Source: Variovorax sp. CF313 (GTDB taxonomy: Bacteria > Pseudomonadota > Gammaproteobacteria > Burkholderiales > Burkholderiaceae_C). From it: 64,000 nucleotides of DNA. Of the stretch, positions 1 through 8,548 are shown piece by piece. Position 1 is the stretch's first letter; each line of letters opens with the position of its first letter. The position numbers and the translations under genes are program-made. Where the stretch lies: positions 1-64,000 of the forward strand of contig NZ_AKIW01000023.1 of assembly GCF_000282635.1 (NCBI RefSeq), read 5' to 3'. The notes under the pieces are model-generated. The model ran no database searches and was not told the DNA's origin. It saw only the letters and a program-made list of their open reading frames with translations.

Positions 1-90
1 CAGGCAGAGCGCTCGACGGGTACGCCGTCTGCCCCCACCCCAGCCCTCCCCCAGCGGGGGAGGGAGCAATGCGGGAAGAAGGACGGTCAT
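1..90. repeat. Intergenic G/C-rich repeat at the window edge (element A)
   Basis: This stretch has no convincing gene. It holds a C-rich tract ending in a perfect 9-bp hairpin (CCCTCCCCC, loop AGC, GGGGGAGGG) at about 47-67. A related C-rich sequence recurs as an inverted pair near 15.9-16.0 kb. An ATG on the minus strand at 90-88 directly follows the stop of the adaptor gene, but its frame runs through the repeat and gives a Pro/Gly/Arg-rich peptide, so I do not call it. By analogy with CecR/YbhG loci, an ABC ATPase gene is expected beyond the left edge. Confidence 0.6.
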
Positions 91-1101
91 TCAGGGCCTG
101 CCCGTCGAAGCCAGCTGCAACCGCACCGTGGCCGGCATGCCGAGCCGCAGCCGGTCCTCCTTGTCGTCGACCATCACGCGGATCTCGTAGACGAGGCTGC
201 TGCGCAGCTCCTCCGTCTGCACCGTCTTGGGCGTGAACTCGGCCACCGACGAGATGTAGCCGACCTTGCCCGCGATGGCCTCGCCGGGTTGGCTGTCGGT
301 GCTCACGCGGGCCTCCTGCCCGGCGCGCACGCGGCCGAGGTCGGGTTCGGCCACGTAGGCGCGCACCCACTTGGGATCGGTGATGGCGAGCGTGAAGGCC
401 GGGCGCTGCGGCGAGGCCATCTCGCCCGGTTCGAGCAGCCGGGCGCGCACGACGGCGTCGATGGGCGCCTTGAGCTCGGCCTCCGCGAGCTGGTGGTTCA
501 TGAGTGCGAGTTCGGCGCGGGCCGATTCGAGCTGGGCCTGCGCCTGCCCGATGTCTTCCTTGCGCGGCCCGGTGACAACCAGCTGCTGCGCCTTGTGCGC
601 GTTGTCGAGCTGCGCCAGCGCCACCTTGCGCCTGGCCTGCGCGTTGTCGAGATCCTGCTGGCTCACCGCGCGGCCGGCCGTGGTGGCGCCGATGGCCTGC
701 AGGCGCGCGAGCTGCTGCTGCGCCAGATCGGCATCGGCCTGCGCGGCGGCCACCTGGGCGCCGGCCTGCGCCACCTCCTCGGGGCGGCTGCCGGTCTTCA
801 GGCGCAGCAGGACCTGCTCCTGCACGCCGATGCGCGCCTGCGACTGCGCCGCGCGCAGCACCAGCGAGCGGGTGTCGAGCCGGCCCAGTACCTGCCCGGC
901 GCGCACGCGGTCGCCTTCGCGTACCGTCAGCTCGGCCACGCGCTCGTTGGCGTTGAAGGCCAGCGAGACCTGGCGCAGGTCGACGTTGCCGTACAGCACG
1001 AGCTGGTCGGAGGGCGCGGCCGAGCGGTGCGCGTACCACCAGCCGCCTGCTGCCGCGATGACTGCCACGGCGGCGATGGCGATAAGCGGTTTCCTGTTCA
1101 T
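91..1101 (-). CDS. HlyD-family membrane-fusion (periplasmic adaptor) protein, YbhG-like
   Basis: This 336-residue protein is an adaptor for an efflux or export pump. It has one N-terminal membrane anchor (about residues 4-22), a biotinyl-lipoyl-like half-motif (around VREGDRVRAGQVLGRLDTR), a long Gln/Ala-rich coiled-coil hairpin (about 90-200) and a beta-barrel region near the C-terminus ending in an LGMPATV motif typical of the family. I chose the ATG at 1101 rather than one 18 codons upstream because it places the hydrophobic anchor at the N-terminus and has an AGGA about 10 nt upstream. It is divergent from a TetR-type gene, the arrangement seen with the E. coli cecR-ybhGFSR system. The pump subunits themselves lie outside the window. 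Confidence 0.85.
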   Translation of the reverse strand: MNRKPLIAIAAVAVIAAAGGWWYAHRSAAPSDQLVLYGNVDLRQVSLAFNANERVAELTVREGDRVRAGQVLGRLDTRSLVLRAAQSQARIGVQEQVLLRLKTGSRPEEVAQAGAQVAAAQADADLAQQQLARLQAIGATTAGRAVSQQDLDNAQARRKVALAQLDNAHKAQQLVVTGPRKEDIGQAQAQLESARAELALMNHQLAEAELKAPIDAVVRARLLEPGEMASPQRPAFTLAITDPKWVRAYVAEPDLGRVRAGQEARVSTDSQPGEAIAGKVGYISSVAEFTPKTVQTEELRSSLVYEIRVMVDDKEDRLRLGMPATVRLQLASTGRP

Positions 1102-1152
1102 GGTGTGTGTCCTGACGAGGCTGCTTCTGTCCCCGGCCCTGTGTGATGTTAT

Positions 1153-1172
1153 CAAATTGAAATTTGAATTTG
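1153..1172. promoter_or_regulatory. Palindromic operator candidate between the adaptor and TetR genes
   Basis: The sequence CAAATTGAAATTTGAATTTG is a 20-bp dyad with one mismatch per arm. It sits in an A/T-rich pocket in an otherwise G/C-rich region, 32 bp before the TetR start and about 50 bp before the divergent adaptor start. This is where an autoregulatory TetR-family operator is expected. Binding is inferred, not shown. Confidence 0.6.
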
Positions 1173-1204
1173 AAGTATTTTTTCGTTTGGGTTAGCCTCG
1201 AGGA

Positions 1205-1876
1205 ATGGCAACCCGCACTCCGCGCACCGACGGCAACACCACGCGCCTGCACATCCTCGAGACCGCGGGGCGGCTGTTCGCGGCGCAGGGTTTCGCGCAG
1301 AGCACCAGCAAGGAAATCTGCACCCGCGCGGGCACCAACATGGCCGCGATCAACTACCACTTCGGCGGCCGCGACGGGCTCTACGAGGCGGTGCTGATCG
1401 AGGCGCACCGGCAACTGGTGAGCCTCGACGAGCTGATGGCGCTGTCCATGGAGTCCACCGATGCGCGGCTCAAGCTGCGCGCCTTCCTCACGCACATGGT
1501 CGAGATGAGCGCGCAGCCGAAGGCGCCGTGGGGCTTCCGGGTGGTGCTGCGCGAGGCGCTGTCGCCGTCGCCGGCCATGCCGGCGATGATCCAGCGGGCG
1601 GTGCTGCCCAAGGCCAAGCTGCTGCGCGGCATCATCGGCGAGATCATGGGCTTGCCCGGCGACCATCCCTCGGTGCAGCGCAGCCTGCTGCTCACGGTGC
1701 TGCCGTGCCTGGTGATGACGGTGGCGCCCAAGGACCTGAGCAGCAAGGTGCTGCCGGCCTTGAAAGACACGCAGGCGCTGGCGGACGACCTGATGCGCTA
1801 CGTGCTCGCCGGGCTCGACGCCGTGGCAAAGGACGCCAAGGCCGCCGAGCCGACTACAGCTGGAAAGCGACGGTAA
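1205..1876 (+). CDS. TetR/AcrR-family transcriptional regulator (CecR-like)
   Basis: This is a 223-residue regulator. The N-terminal helix-turn-helix (about residues 10-55) reads ILETAGRLFAAQGF followed by the typical TetR recognition segment NMAAINYHFGGRDGLYEAV. The C-terminal ligand domain resembles the CecR/YbiH group, which controls export genes. It is divergent from the HlyD-type adaptor, with a palindrome between them, so it probably represses that export operon and itself. Its last 23 bp overlap the 3' end of the convergent cardiolipin synthase gene. The effector is unknown. Confidence 0.85.
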   Translation: MATRTPRTDGNTTRLHILETAGRLFAAQGFAQSTSKEICTRAGTNMAAINYHFGGRDGLYEAVLIEAHRQLVSLDELMALSMESTDARLKLRAFLTHMVEMSAQPKAPWGFRVVLREALSPSPAMPAMIQRAVLPKAKLLRGIIGEIMGLPGDHPSVQRSLLLTVLPCLVMTVAPKDLSSKVLPALKDTQALADDLMRYVLAGLDAVAKDAKAAEPTTAGKRR

Positions 1877-3233
1877 GCAGCAGCCCCTCGGCCACGTCGC
1901 GCAGCAGCCCCGGTCGCCGCGCGCGGTAGGGTTCGCCGGCCGACGCGGTGGTCTCGATCCACTCGGCCAGCCAGTCAATGTGGTCCTGGCCGTAGAACAC
2001 CACGGCGGCCTCGTGATTCAGCAGCAGGCTGCGCAGGTCGAGGTTGATGGAGCCGCAGATGGCGAGTTCGTCGTCCACCACCACGGCCTTGGCGTGCGCC
2101 ATGAACGGGAGCATGCGAAAGCTCACGCCCGCGCGTGCCAGGTCGCGCATGGCGCGTGCGCGCACGAAGTCGGCCAGTCGGTGGTTCGACTTCGCCGGCA
2201 TCGCGATGGTCACCTGCACGCCGCGCCGCGCGGCCAGCCGCAGTGCGTCGCGCAGGCCGTCGCCGGGCACGAAGTAGGGCGTGATCGCGAGGATGCGTTG
2301 CTCGGCGCGGAAGCACGCGTCGATCAGCAAGGCATGCGCCGTGTCCTCAGTCTGGTCGGGGCCGCTCGGCAGGAACTGGGCCATGGCCGTGCCCGGGCCC
2401 TCGGCAACGTCGTCGCACGTGATGGCGCGGGCCTTGCGGCTGCGCACCGAGGTCCAGTCGTGGTCGAACTGGCGCGCCGCCGCCGCGGCCACGCTGCCGC
2501 GCAGATCGAACGACAGGTCGTACCAGGCCTCGGGATGCTTGTCGTTGCCGGTGAAATACTCGCCCGCGAGGTTGCGCCCGCCCGACCAGAGCCAGCTGTC
2601 GTCGGCAATGGTGAACTTGCGGTGGTTGCGCAGGTTGCGCGGCCCGATGCGGCGCAGGCTGAAGAAGGGGCGGAACACCGCCACCTCGCCGCCCGCCGCG
2701 CGCAGCCGGTCGAAGTGATGGCGCGGCAGCGACAGCGCGCCGAAGCCGTCGAGCAGCACCCGCACCTTGAGCCCCTCGCGCGCCCGCCTGGCGAGCCGCT
2801 CGATCACCGCATGGCCGAGTGGGTCGTCGCCGATGATGAAGGTGCACACGTCGATGCGCTCGCGCGCGCCGTCGATCACCTGCCACAGCGCCTCGCGCGC
2901 GGCCTCGCCTTCGGCATGCATGCGGATCGCGCAGCGCCCCGGCGGAGCGAGGCCGAAGCTCTCGATCAGGTCGGCCGCCCAGTGGCCCGGCGGCACCGAG
3001 CGCGGCGGCCGCGGCGAGCCCGCCGGGCGCAGCTTGCGCTGGCCGAACAGCAGGTACATCGGCAGGATGAAATAGGGCATCAGCACCAGCCCCATGACCC
3101 AGGCGATGGCCGTGGTGGGTGCGCGCTGCTCGCGGCGCGCGCGCGTGGTCAGGACGTAGACCAGCAATGCGAAAGTGACGACGAGGAAATGCTGCGAAGG
3201 GGAGGGCAGCCAGTCGAACCCTGTGATCGGCAT
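1854..3233 (-). CDS. cls: Cardiolipin synthase (phospholipase D family)
   Basis: This 459-residue enzyme should join phosphatidylglycerol molecules (or PG with another phospholipid) into cardiolipin at the inner membrane. Two N-terminal transmembrane helices (about residues 13-30 and 40-63) precede two phospholipase-D domains. Each has an HxKx4D catalytic motif: HRKFTIAD in the first half and HAKAVVVD in the second. The GSINLDLRS segment after the second motif is typical of the bacterial Cls family. Length and layout match full-size enzymes. It converges with and overlaps the TetR gene by 23 bp, which suggests a compact arrangement without a terminator between them. Confidence 0.9.
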   Translation of the reverse strand: MPITGFDWLPSPSQHFLVVTFALLVYVLTTRARREQRAPTTAIAWVMGLVLMPYFILPMYLLFGQRKLRPAGSPRPPRSVPPGHWAADLIESFGLAPPGRCAIRMHAEGEAAREALWQVIDGARERIDVCTFIIGDDPLGHAVIERLARRAREGLKVRVLLDGFGALSLPRHHFDRLRAAGGEVAVFRPFFSLRRIGPRNLRNHRKFTIADDSWLWSGGRNLAGEYFTGNDKHPEAWYDLSFDLRGSVAAAAARQFDHDWTSVRSRKARAITCDDVAEGPGTAMAQFLPSGPDQTEDTAHALLIDACFRAEQRILAITPYFVPGDGLRDALRLAARRGVQVTIAMPAKSNHRLADFVRARAMRDLARAGVSFRMLPFMAHAKAVVVDDELAICGSINLDLRSLLLNHEAAVVFYGQDHIDWLAEWIETTASAGEPYRARRPGLLRDVAEGLLLTVAFQL

Positions 3234-3263
3234 GGAGCGATGATGCCTCAGCGCCGCCGGCCT

Positions 3264-3938
3264 TCAGCGTTGGAGGAAGGCCGGCACGCCGCGCCCCTGC
3301 GAGGCCAGGAACCGCATCATCGGGTCGACCACCGCGCGCACCGCGGGGCGGTCGCCCACGCGTGTGCGCCAGGCCAGCAGGCGCGGCGTGGCGTCGGTCA
3401 TGCCGGCGCCCTTGCGGTCGGCGAACACGCAGGCCATGTAGAAGGCGATGTCGGCGAAGGAGTAGGGGCCGGCGAGGTACACGCGCGTGGCCAGCAGGCC
3501 TTCCATTTCTTCATAGAAGCGCGCGCAGCCGGCGCAGGCCGCGATCGCCGCGGCGCTGTGCATGTCGTGCTGCAGGCCGAAGAGCTTGATGACGTTGGGA
3601 AAGAAGACCTCGTCGGACTTCTGCTCCAGCTGCCGTGCGCGGGCCCGTTCGGCGATGCCCTCGGGCCACAGCGCAGGGGCGGGGTAGCGGTCTTCGAGGT
3701 ATTCGAAGATCTGCGTCGAGTCGAACAGCTCGACCCCGCCGTCGATCTCGTCGGTCAGTACGGGCACCTGCTGCTTGACCGGGTTGACCCGCAGCACCAC
3801 CGGGTGCTTGGGCTCGTAGGCGTCGCCCTCGATGAACGGCACCATGACCAGTTCGAAGGCAAGGCCTTTTTCGCGCGCCGCGATCTCGACCTTGGCGCCG
3901 AACATGCTGAGGGGGCCGGAGTAGATGTGAATCGTCAT
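3264..3938 (-). CDS. Glutathione S-transferase family protein
   Basis: This 224-residue cytosolic protein has the two-domain GST layout: an N-terminal thioredoxin-like domain (IYSGPLSMFGAKVEIAAREKGL..., with PVLTDEIDG and the DSTQIFEYLEDRYP glutathione-binding helix) and an all-alpha C-terminal domain (about residues 90-210). A Ser/Met stretch stands where many GSTs have the thiol-activating Ser or Cys. The start at 3938 is chosen because the conserved fold begins there; the open frame upstream overlaps the neighbouring methyltransferase gene. It lies 28 bp downstream of that gene on the same strand and may be co-transcribed. The substrate cannot be inferred. Confidence 0.85.
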   Translation of the reverse strand: MTIHIYSGPLSMFGAKVEIAAREKGLAFELVMVPFIEGDAYEPKHPVVLRVNPVKQQVPVLTDEIDGGVELFDSTQIFEYLEDRYPAPALWPEGIAERARARQLEQKSDEVFFPNVIKLFGLQHDMHSAAAIAACAGCARFYEEMEGLLATRVYLAGPYSFADIAFYMACVFADRKGAGMTDATPRLLAWRTRVGDRPAVRAVVDPMMRFLASQGRGVPAFLQR

Positions 3939-3966
3939 GGGCCCCGACTTCAACAGAAATGGCGCT

Positions 3967-5088
3967 TCAGGTCGAGCCCCAGACTTCCTGTGCAGTCTCG
4001 ACCACGAGGCGCAGCTTGGCGCGCTGCGCTTCCACGGCGATGTTGTTGCCGTGCACCGTGCTGGAGAAGCCGCATTGCGGCGATAGCGCGAGCTGTTCGA
4101 GCGGGGCGTACTTGGTGGCATCTTCGATCCGGCGCTTGAGCTCGTCCTTGTCTTCCATCTCGCCGAACTTGGTGGTCACGAGGCCGAGCACCACGGTCTT
4201 GCCCTTGGGCAGGTAGCGCAGCGGCTTGAAGTCGCCCGAGCGGGCGTCGTCGTATTCCATGAAGTAGGCGTCGAGATCCATCTCTTTCAGCAGCGCCTCG
4301 GCCACCGGTTCGTAGTTGCCGGCCGCTGCGTGCGTGCTCTTGAAGTTGCCGCGGCACAGGTGCATGGCCAGCAGCATGCCCGGCGGCTTCTGCGCGACCA
4401 CCTTGTTGATGAAGGCGGCGTAGCGGTGCGGCAGCTCGTTGGGGTCGTCGCCGCGCTTGCGGGCGGCTTCGCGCATGTGCTCGTCGCACAGGTAGGCCAG
4501 GTTGGTGTCGTCCATCTGCACGTAGGTGCAGCCGGCTGCAGCCAGCGAGCGCAGCTCGTCGCCATAGGCCTTGGCCACGTCGTCGTAGAACACCGGGTCG
4601 AGCTCGGGATAGTGTTCCTTGCTGATGCCGGCGCGGCCGCCGCGGAAGTGCAGCATGGTCGGCGAGGGGATGGTCACCTTCGGCGTGCGGCCCGCCGAAA
4701 CCTGGCTCTTGAGGTACTGGAAGTCGGCGAGCTGGATGTCCTTCACGTGGCGCACCTTGTCGATCACGCGCATCGCGGGCGGCGCCAGTTCCTCGGTGCC
4801 GTCGGGCTTGCGGATGGTGACCGGAATGTCGGTCTTCACGCCGCCGAGCTGGTCGAGGAAGTCGATGTGGAAGTAGGTGCGGCGGAACTCGCCGTCGGTG
4901 ATGCTCTTCAGGCCGATGTCTTCCTGGAAGCGGACGATCTCGGTGATGGCCTTGTCTTCGACCAGGCGAAGCTGCTCGGGCGTGATCTCGCCCTTGGCCT
5001 TCTGCTCGCGCGCTTCGAGCAGGTACTTGGGGCGCAGGAAACTGCCCACGTGGTCGTAGCGGGCGGGCAAGGCGGCGTGCTGGGACAT
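3967..5088 (-). CDS. Cobalamin-independent methionine synthase C-terminal-like protein (YxjG/MetE-C family)
   Basis: This 373-residue protein matches the stand-alone MetE catalytic-domain family, whose members move methyl groups to homocysteine or related thiols. Likely zinc ligands are visible in order: the HxC pair in MHLCRGN, an acidic residue in the FMEYDDARSGDF segment, and the Cys in SPQCGFSS near the C-terminus. The N-terminal half of full MetE, which binds polyglutamyl-folate, is absent, as usual for this subfamily. The start at 5088 begins at a typical MSQHAALPARYDHVGSFLRP sequence. Whether the methyl donor is methyl-folate or a small metabolite cannot be decided from sequence. Confidence 0.85.
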   Translation of the reverse strand: MSQHAALPARYDHVGSFLRPKYLLEAREQKAKGEITPEQLRLVEDKAITEIVRFQEDIGLKSITDGEFRRTYFHIDFLDQLGGVKTDIPVTIRKPDGTEELAPPAMRVIDKVRHVKDIQLADFQYLKSQVSAGRTPKVTIPSPTMLHFRGGRAGISKEHYPELDPVFYDDVAKAYGDELRSLAAAGCTYVQMDDTNLAYLCDEHMREAARKRGDDPNELPHRYAAFINKVVAQKPPGMLLAMHLCRGNFKSTHAAAGNYEPVAEALLKEMDLDAYFMEYDDARSGDFKPLRYLPKGKTVVLGLVTTKFGEMEDKDELKRRIEDATKYAPLEQLALSPQCGFSSTVHGNNIAVEAQRAKLRLVVETAQEVWGST

Positions 5089-5365
5089 GGATGACTCCGT
5101 CGTGATGGGGGAACGAGCGGAACATCGTATCGCCTTCGAAACATCGGCGGCTTGAATCAAACGACCCGGCCCGGCTGCGCCTACTGCGCCGACAGCCGGC
5201 ACGCACGCAGGCGGAAGCTGCCATGCGCGATGATCGCGCGGTTCATCTGGTTATCGCGCAACAAAGAATCCCGTCGGAGACCGCTAGGTGATTGCCAGCT
5301 CCGCCGGGTGTTGCAAAGTGTTGAAAATAGCCCGGGTTCGCGTTCCGCCCCTCAAAGGAAAAACC
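5089..5365. other. Divergent intergenic region between the MetE-like gene and the amino-acid ABC operon
   Basis: These 277 bp separate two divergent transcription units. I see no gene, no strong sigma-70 promoter and no convincing operator. The AAAGGAA before 5366 is a good ribosome-binding site for the binding-protein gene. Confidence 0.5.
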
Positions 5366-6538
5366 ATGCAAAGACGCCATCTCATCCAGACCGCCGCCCT
5401 GTCGGCGCTAGCGCTTTCAATGTCGCTGGCCAGCGCCCAGGACAACAAGTTCAAGATCGGCCTGATCCTGCCGATGACGGGCCAGTCGGCCTCCACCGGC
5501 CGCCAGATCGAAGCTGCCGCGCGCCTCTACATGGCCCAGAACGGCGACACCGTGGCCGGCAAGAAGGTCGAGCTGATCGTCAAGGACGACACCGGCCTGC
5601 CCGACGTCACCAAGCGCCTGGCTCAGGAACTGGTGGTGAACGACAAGGTCAACGTGCTGGCCGGCTTCGGCCTCACGCCGCTGGCGCTGGCCGTGGCGCC
5701 GATCGCCACGCAGTCGAAGACGCCTGAAGTGGTGATGGCCGCCGCCACGTCGAGCATCACCGAAGCTTCGCCCTACATCATCCGTTCGAGCTTCACGCTG
5801 CCGCAGGTGTCGGTGGCCATGGGCGACTGGGCGCCGAAGAACGGCGTGAAGACAGTCGTCACGCTGGTGGCGGACTACGGTCCCGGGAACGACGCCGAGA
5901 AGTTCTTCAGCGAGCGCTTCCAGCTCAACGGCGGCAAGGTGCTCGAGAAGCTGCGCGTGCCGCTGCGCAACCCCGACTTCGCCCCGTTCCTGCAGAAGGT
6001 TCGCGACGCCAAGCCCGACGCGCTGTTCGTCTTCGTGCCCTCGGGCGCGGGCGCGGCCGTGATGAAGCAGTTCCTCGAGCGCGGCATGGACAAGGCCGGC
6101 ATCAAGATGATCGCCACCGGCGACGTGACGGACGACGACCAGCTCAACGACATGGGCGACGGCGCGCTGGGCGTGGTCACCTCGCACCACTACTCGGCCG
6201 CGCACCCCTCGGCGATGAACAAGAAGTTCGTCGAGGCCTTCCAGAAGGCCAACCCCAAGATGCGCCCCAACTTCATGGCCGTGGGCGGCTATGACGGCAT
6301 GCGCGTGATCTACGAAGCGCTCAAGACCACCAAGGGCCAGGGCGGCGGCGAAGCGCTGCTGGCGGCCATGAAGGGCCAGGTCTTCGAGAGCCCGCGCGGC
6401 CCGGTTCTGATCGATGCGCAGACGCGCGACATCGTGCAGGACGTGTACCTGCGCAAGGTCGAGAAGAAGGACGGACAGCTCTACAACGTCGAGTTCGACG
6501 TGATCAAGGGCGTGAAGGATCCGGGAAAAGCTAAATAA
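5366..6538 (+). CDS. ABC transporter substrate-binding protein, branched-chain amino-acid type
   Basis: This 390-residue periplasmic receptor has a Sec-type signal peptide (RRH basic start, hydrophobic core about residues 7-22, cleavage near ASAQ). The mature protein begins with FKIGLILPMTGQSASTGRQIEAA, the classic opening of Leu/Ile/Val-type (peripla_BP_6) receptors. It is the first gene of a complete importer operon with livH, livM, livG and livF. A 138-bp spacer with a stem-loop repeat separates it from livH, which may favour higher receptor levels. The ligand could be an amino acid, urea or an aromatic or amide compound; the family is broad. Confidence 0.9.
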   Translation: MQRRHLIQTAALSALALSMSLASAQDNKFKIGLILPMTGQSASTGRQIEAAARLYMAQNGDTVAGKKVELIVKDDTGLPDVTKRLAQELVVNDKVNVLAGFGLTPLALAVAPIATQSKTPEVVMAAATSSITEASPYIIRSSFTLPQVSVAMGDWAPKNGVKTVVTLVADYGPGNDAEKFFSERFQLNGGKVLEKLRVPLRNPDFAPFLQKVRDAKPDALFVFVPSGAGAAVMKQFLERGMDKAGIKMIATGDVTDDDQLNDMGDGALGVVTSHHYSAAHPSAMNKKFVEAFQKANPKMRPNFMAVGGYDGMRVIYEALKTTKGQGGGEALLAAMKGQVFESPRGPVLIDAQTRDIVQDVYLRKVEKKDGQLYNVEFDVIKGVKDPGKAK

Positions 6539-6540
6539 TG

Positions 6541-6640
6541 CTCGCCCCCAGGCTGCGCGCACTTCGTGTCGCTTCGCCTTCCCCCTACCGGGGGCGACAC
6601 CAAAGGCCCGGCAAAGCCGGTTCCTCGGTGTTTCCCGAAG
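6541..6640. repeat. Intergenic repeat with stem-loops (element B)
   Basis: The spacer between the binding-protein gene and livH carries a G/C-rich element: a CGCCCCCAGGCTGCGCGCAC block, a GTCGC...GCGAC outer stem enclosing CCCCC-TACC-GGGGG, then a second hairpin CCGGC-AAA-GCCGG. From general knowledge, very similar blocks recur between genes in Variovorax and relatives. Inside an operon it may act as an mRNA-stabilising or attenuating structure. Confidence 0.6.
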
Positions 6641-6676
6641 AGACCGCAGCGCGCGGCAAGCTGGTGAATCGCTGAT

Positions 6677-7549
6677 ATGTTGACCATTCTTTTCGACGGC
6701 ATCGCCTACGGCATGCTGCTCTTCGTGCTCGCCGTCGGCTTGGCCGTGACGCTCGGGCTGATGAACTTCATCAACCTCGCGCACGGCGCCTTCGCCATGG
6801 CGGGCGGGTACCTCACCGTGTTCGCGATGCAGAAGCTGGGCCTGCCGTTTCTGGCCTGCCTGCCGTTCGCGTTCATCGTCGTCGCGTTGGCCGGGGCTTT
6901 GCTCGAACGCACGCTCTATCGGCCGATGTACGGCAAGCCGCACCTCGACCAGGTGCTTTTTTCCATCGGCCTCGCCTTCATGGCCGTGGCGGCCATCGAC
7001 TACTTCGTGGGATCGTCGCAGCAGAACGTGCAGCTGCCCGAGTGGCTGCGCGGCCGTACCGAAATCGGCGACGGCGCGCTGCTGCTGGGCATGGGGCACT
7101 ACCGGCTCTTCATCATCGGCGTGTGCGCCGTGCTCACGGTGGTGCTTCAGCTCATCCTGTCGAAGACGCGCTTCGGCAGCCGGCTGCGCGCGGCGGTCGA
7201 CGACCCGCGCGTGGCGGCGGGGCTGGGCATCAACGTGAACATCGTGTTCCTGCTGACCTTCGCCGTGGGCTCCGGGCTCGCGGGGTTGGGCGGTGCGCTG
7301 GGCGCGGAAATTCTCGGGCTCGACCCGACCTTCCCGCTCAAGTACATGATCTATTTCCTGATCGTGGTGTCGGTCGGCGGCACCTCGTCGATCACCGGGC
7401 CGCTCGCGGCGGCGCTGCTGCTGGGCATTGCCGACGTGGCGGGCAAGTACTTCATTCCGAAGATGGGTGCGTTCACCGTCTACCTGCTGATGATCCTCAT
7501 ATTGATGTGGCGGCCCCAGGGCCTGTTCACCCGCAAAGGGGGGCGCTGA
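6677..7549 (+). CDS. livH: Branched-chain amino-acid ABC transporter permease LivH
   Basis: This 290-residue inner-membrane permease has about eight hydrophobic segments. It opens with FDGIAYGMLLFVLAVGLAVTLG and continues with GLMNFINLAHGAFAMAGGYL, the characteristic LivH signature. The cytoplasmic loop that contacts the ATPases is represented by the SRLRAAVDDPRVAAGLGINV segment. It pairs with LivM, whose ATG directly follows the LivH stop codon. Confidence 0.93.
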   Translation: MLTILFDGIAYGMLLFVLAVGLAVTLGLMNFINLAHGAFAMAGGYLTVFAMQKLGLPFLACLPFAFIVVALAGALLERTLYRPMYGKPHLDQVLFSIGLAFMAVAAIDYFVGSSQQNVQLPEWLRGRTEIGDGALLLGMGHYRLFIIGVCAVLTVVLQLILSKTRFGSRLRAAVDDPRVAAGLGINVNIVFLLTFAVGSGLAGLGGALGAEILGLDPTFPLKYMIYFLIVVSVGGTSSITGPLAAALLLGIADVAGKYFIPKMGAFTVYLLMILILMWRPQGLFTRKGGR

Positions 7550-8548
7550 ATGAGCACGCCTTCTTCTGCGACCGATTTCCAGTCGGCCCTGCTGCGCAAG
7601 GCGCGCTGGCACTCGCTCGAGTTCGTCGTCTGGGCCGCGGCCTTCGCGCTGCCGCTCGTGATGCCTTCGCACTCGCTGCTGATCAACGAGATCGCCATCG
7701 TCGCGCTGTTTGCGATGTCGCTCGACCTGATCCTCGGCTACACCGGCATCGTGTCGCTGGGCCATGCCGCCTTCTTCGGCTTCGGCGCGTATGCGGCGGC
7801 GCTGTTCGCCAAGCTCGTGATGCCCGACCCGACCGTGGGGCTCGTGGTCGCCACCGTGCTCTCCGCGCTGCTGGGCCTCGTCGCCAGCGTGACGATCTTG
7901 CGCGGCAGCGACCTCACGCGCCTGATGGTCACGCTCGGCACCGCGCTGCTGCTGCTCGAACTCGCCAACAAGCTCGACTGGCTGACCGGCGGTGCCGACG
8001 GCCTGCAGGGCGTGGTGATGGGACCGGTGCTCGGCCTGTTCGACTTCGACCTGTACGGCCGCACGGCCGCCTGGTATTCGCTGGCCGTGATGCTGCTGCT
8101 GTTCCTGCTGATGCGCCGGCTGGTGCATTCGCCGTTCGGCGCGACGCTCAAGGCCATTCGCGACAACCGGCTGCGCGCCATGGCCATCGGCATCCCGGTG
8201 GTGTCGCGCCTTGCGGTCATCTACACCGTGGCAGCCGGCATCGCCGGAGCCGCGGGCGCGCTGCTGGCGCAGACCACCGGCTTCGCCTCGCTCGACGTGC
8301 TGGCCTTCGACCGCTCGGCCGACGTGCTGCTGATGCTCGTCATCGGCGGCGTGGGCTGGCTCTATGGCGGCGTGGCGGGCGCCATCGTGTTCAAGCTGCT
8401 GCAGACCTGGCTGTCGGCCGTGACGCCGCAGTACTGGATGTTCTGGATCGGCCTGATCCTGGTGCTGCTGGTGCTGGTCGGGCGCGACCGGCTGCTGAAG
8501 CCCTGGACGTGGTTCGGCGCCGGCAAGAAGAAGGGTGGAGCGGCATGA
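7550..8548 (+). CDS. livM: Branched-chain amino-acid ABC transporter permease LivM
   Basis: This 332-residue permease is the second membrane subunit of the importer. It shows multiple transmembrane helices and the LivM signatures ALFAMSLDLILGYTGIVSLGHAAFFG and GATLKAIRDNRLRAMAIGI, the latter being the coupling loop. It follows livH without a gap, and its stop overlaps the start of livG (ATGA), which implies translational coupling. Confidence 0.93.
   Translation: MSTPSSATDFQSALLRKARWHSLEFVVWAAAFALPLVMPSHSLLINEIAIVALFAMSLDLILGYTGIVSLGHAAFFGFGAYAAALFAKLVMPDPTVGLVVATVLSALLGLVASVTILRGSDLTRLMVTLGTALLLLELANKLDWLTGGADGLQGVVMGPVLGLFDFDLYGRTAAWYSLAVMLLLFLLMRRLVHSPFGATLKAIRDNRLRAMAIGIPVVSRLAVIYTVAAGIAGAAGALLAQTTGFASLDVLAFDRSADVLLMLVIGGVGWLYGGVAGAIVFKLLQTWLSAVTPQYWMFWIGLILVLLVLVGRDRLLKPWTWFGAGKKKGGAA

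Noticed and set aside
1-90. Start of an export ABC gene at the ATG at 90
   Set aside because: The frame translates the C-rich repeat into low-complexity sequence without any ATPase motif; the real gene probably starts beyond the edge.
1980-4139. Very long open frame opposite the cls and GST genes
   Set aside because: It is antisense to two recognisable genes, has His/Arg/Ala-rich shadow composition and no domain or ribosome-binding site. High G+C makes such frames common.
5417-8128. Open frame of about 900 codons opposite the importer operon
   Set aside because: It is made of antisense codons of livH, livM and the binding protein, is His/Gln/Arg-rich and crosses three real genes.
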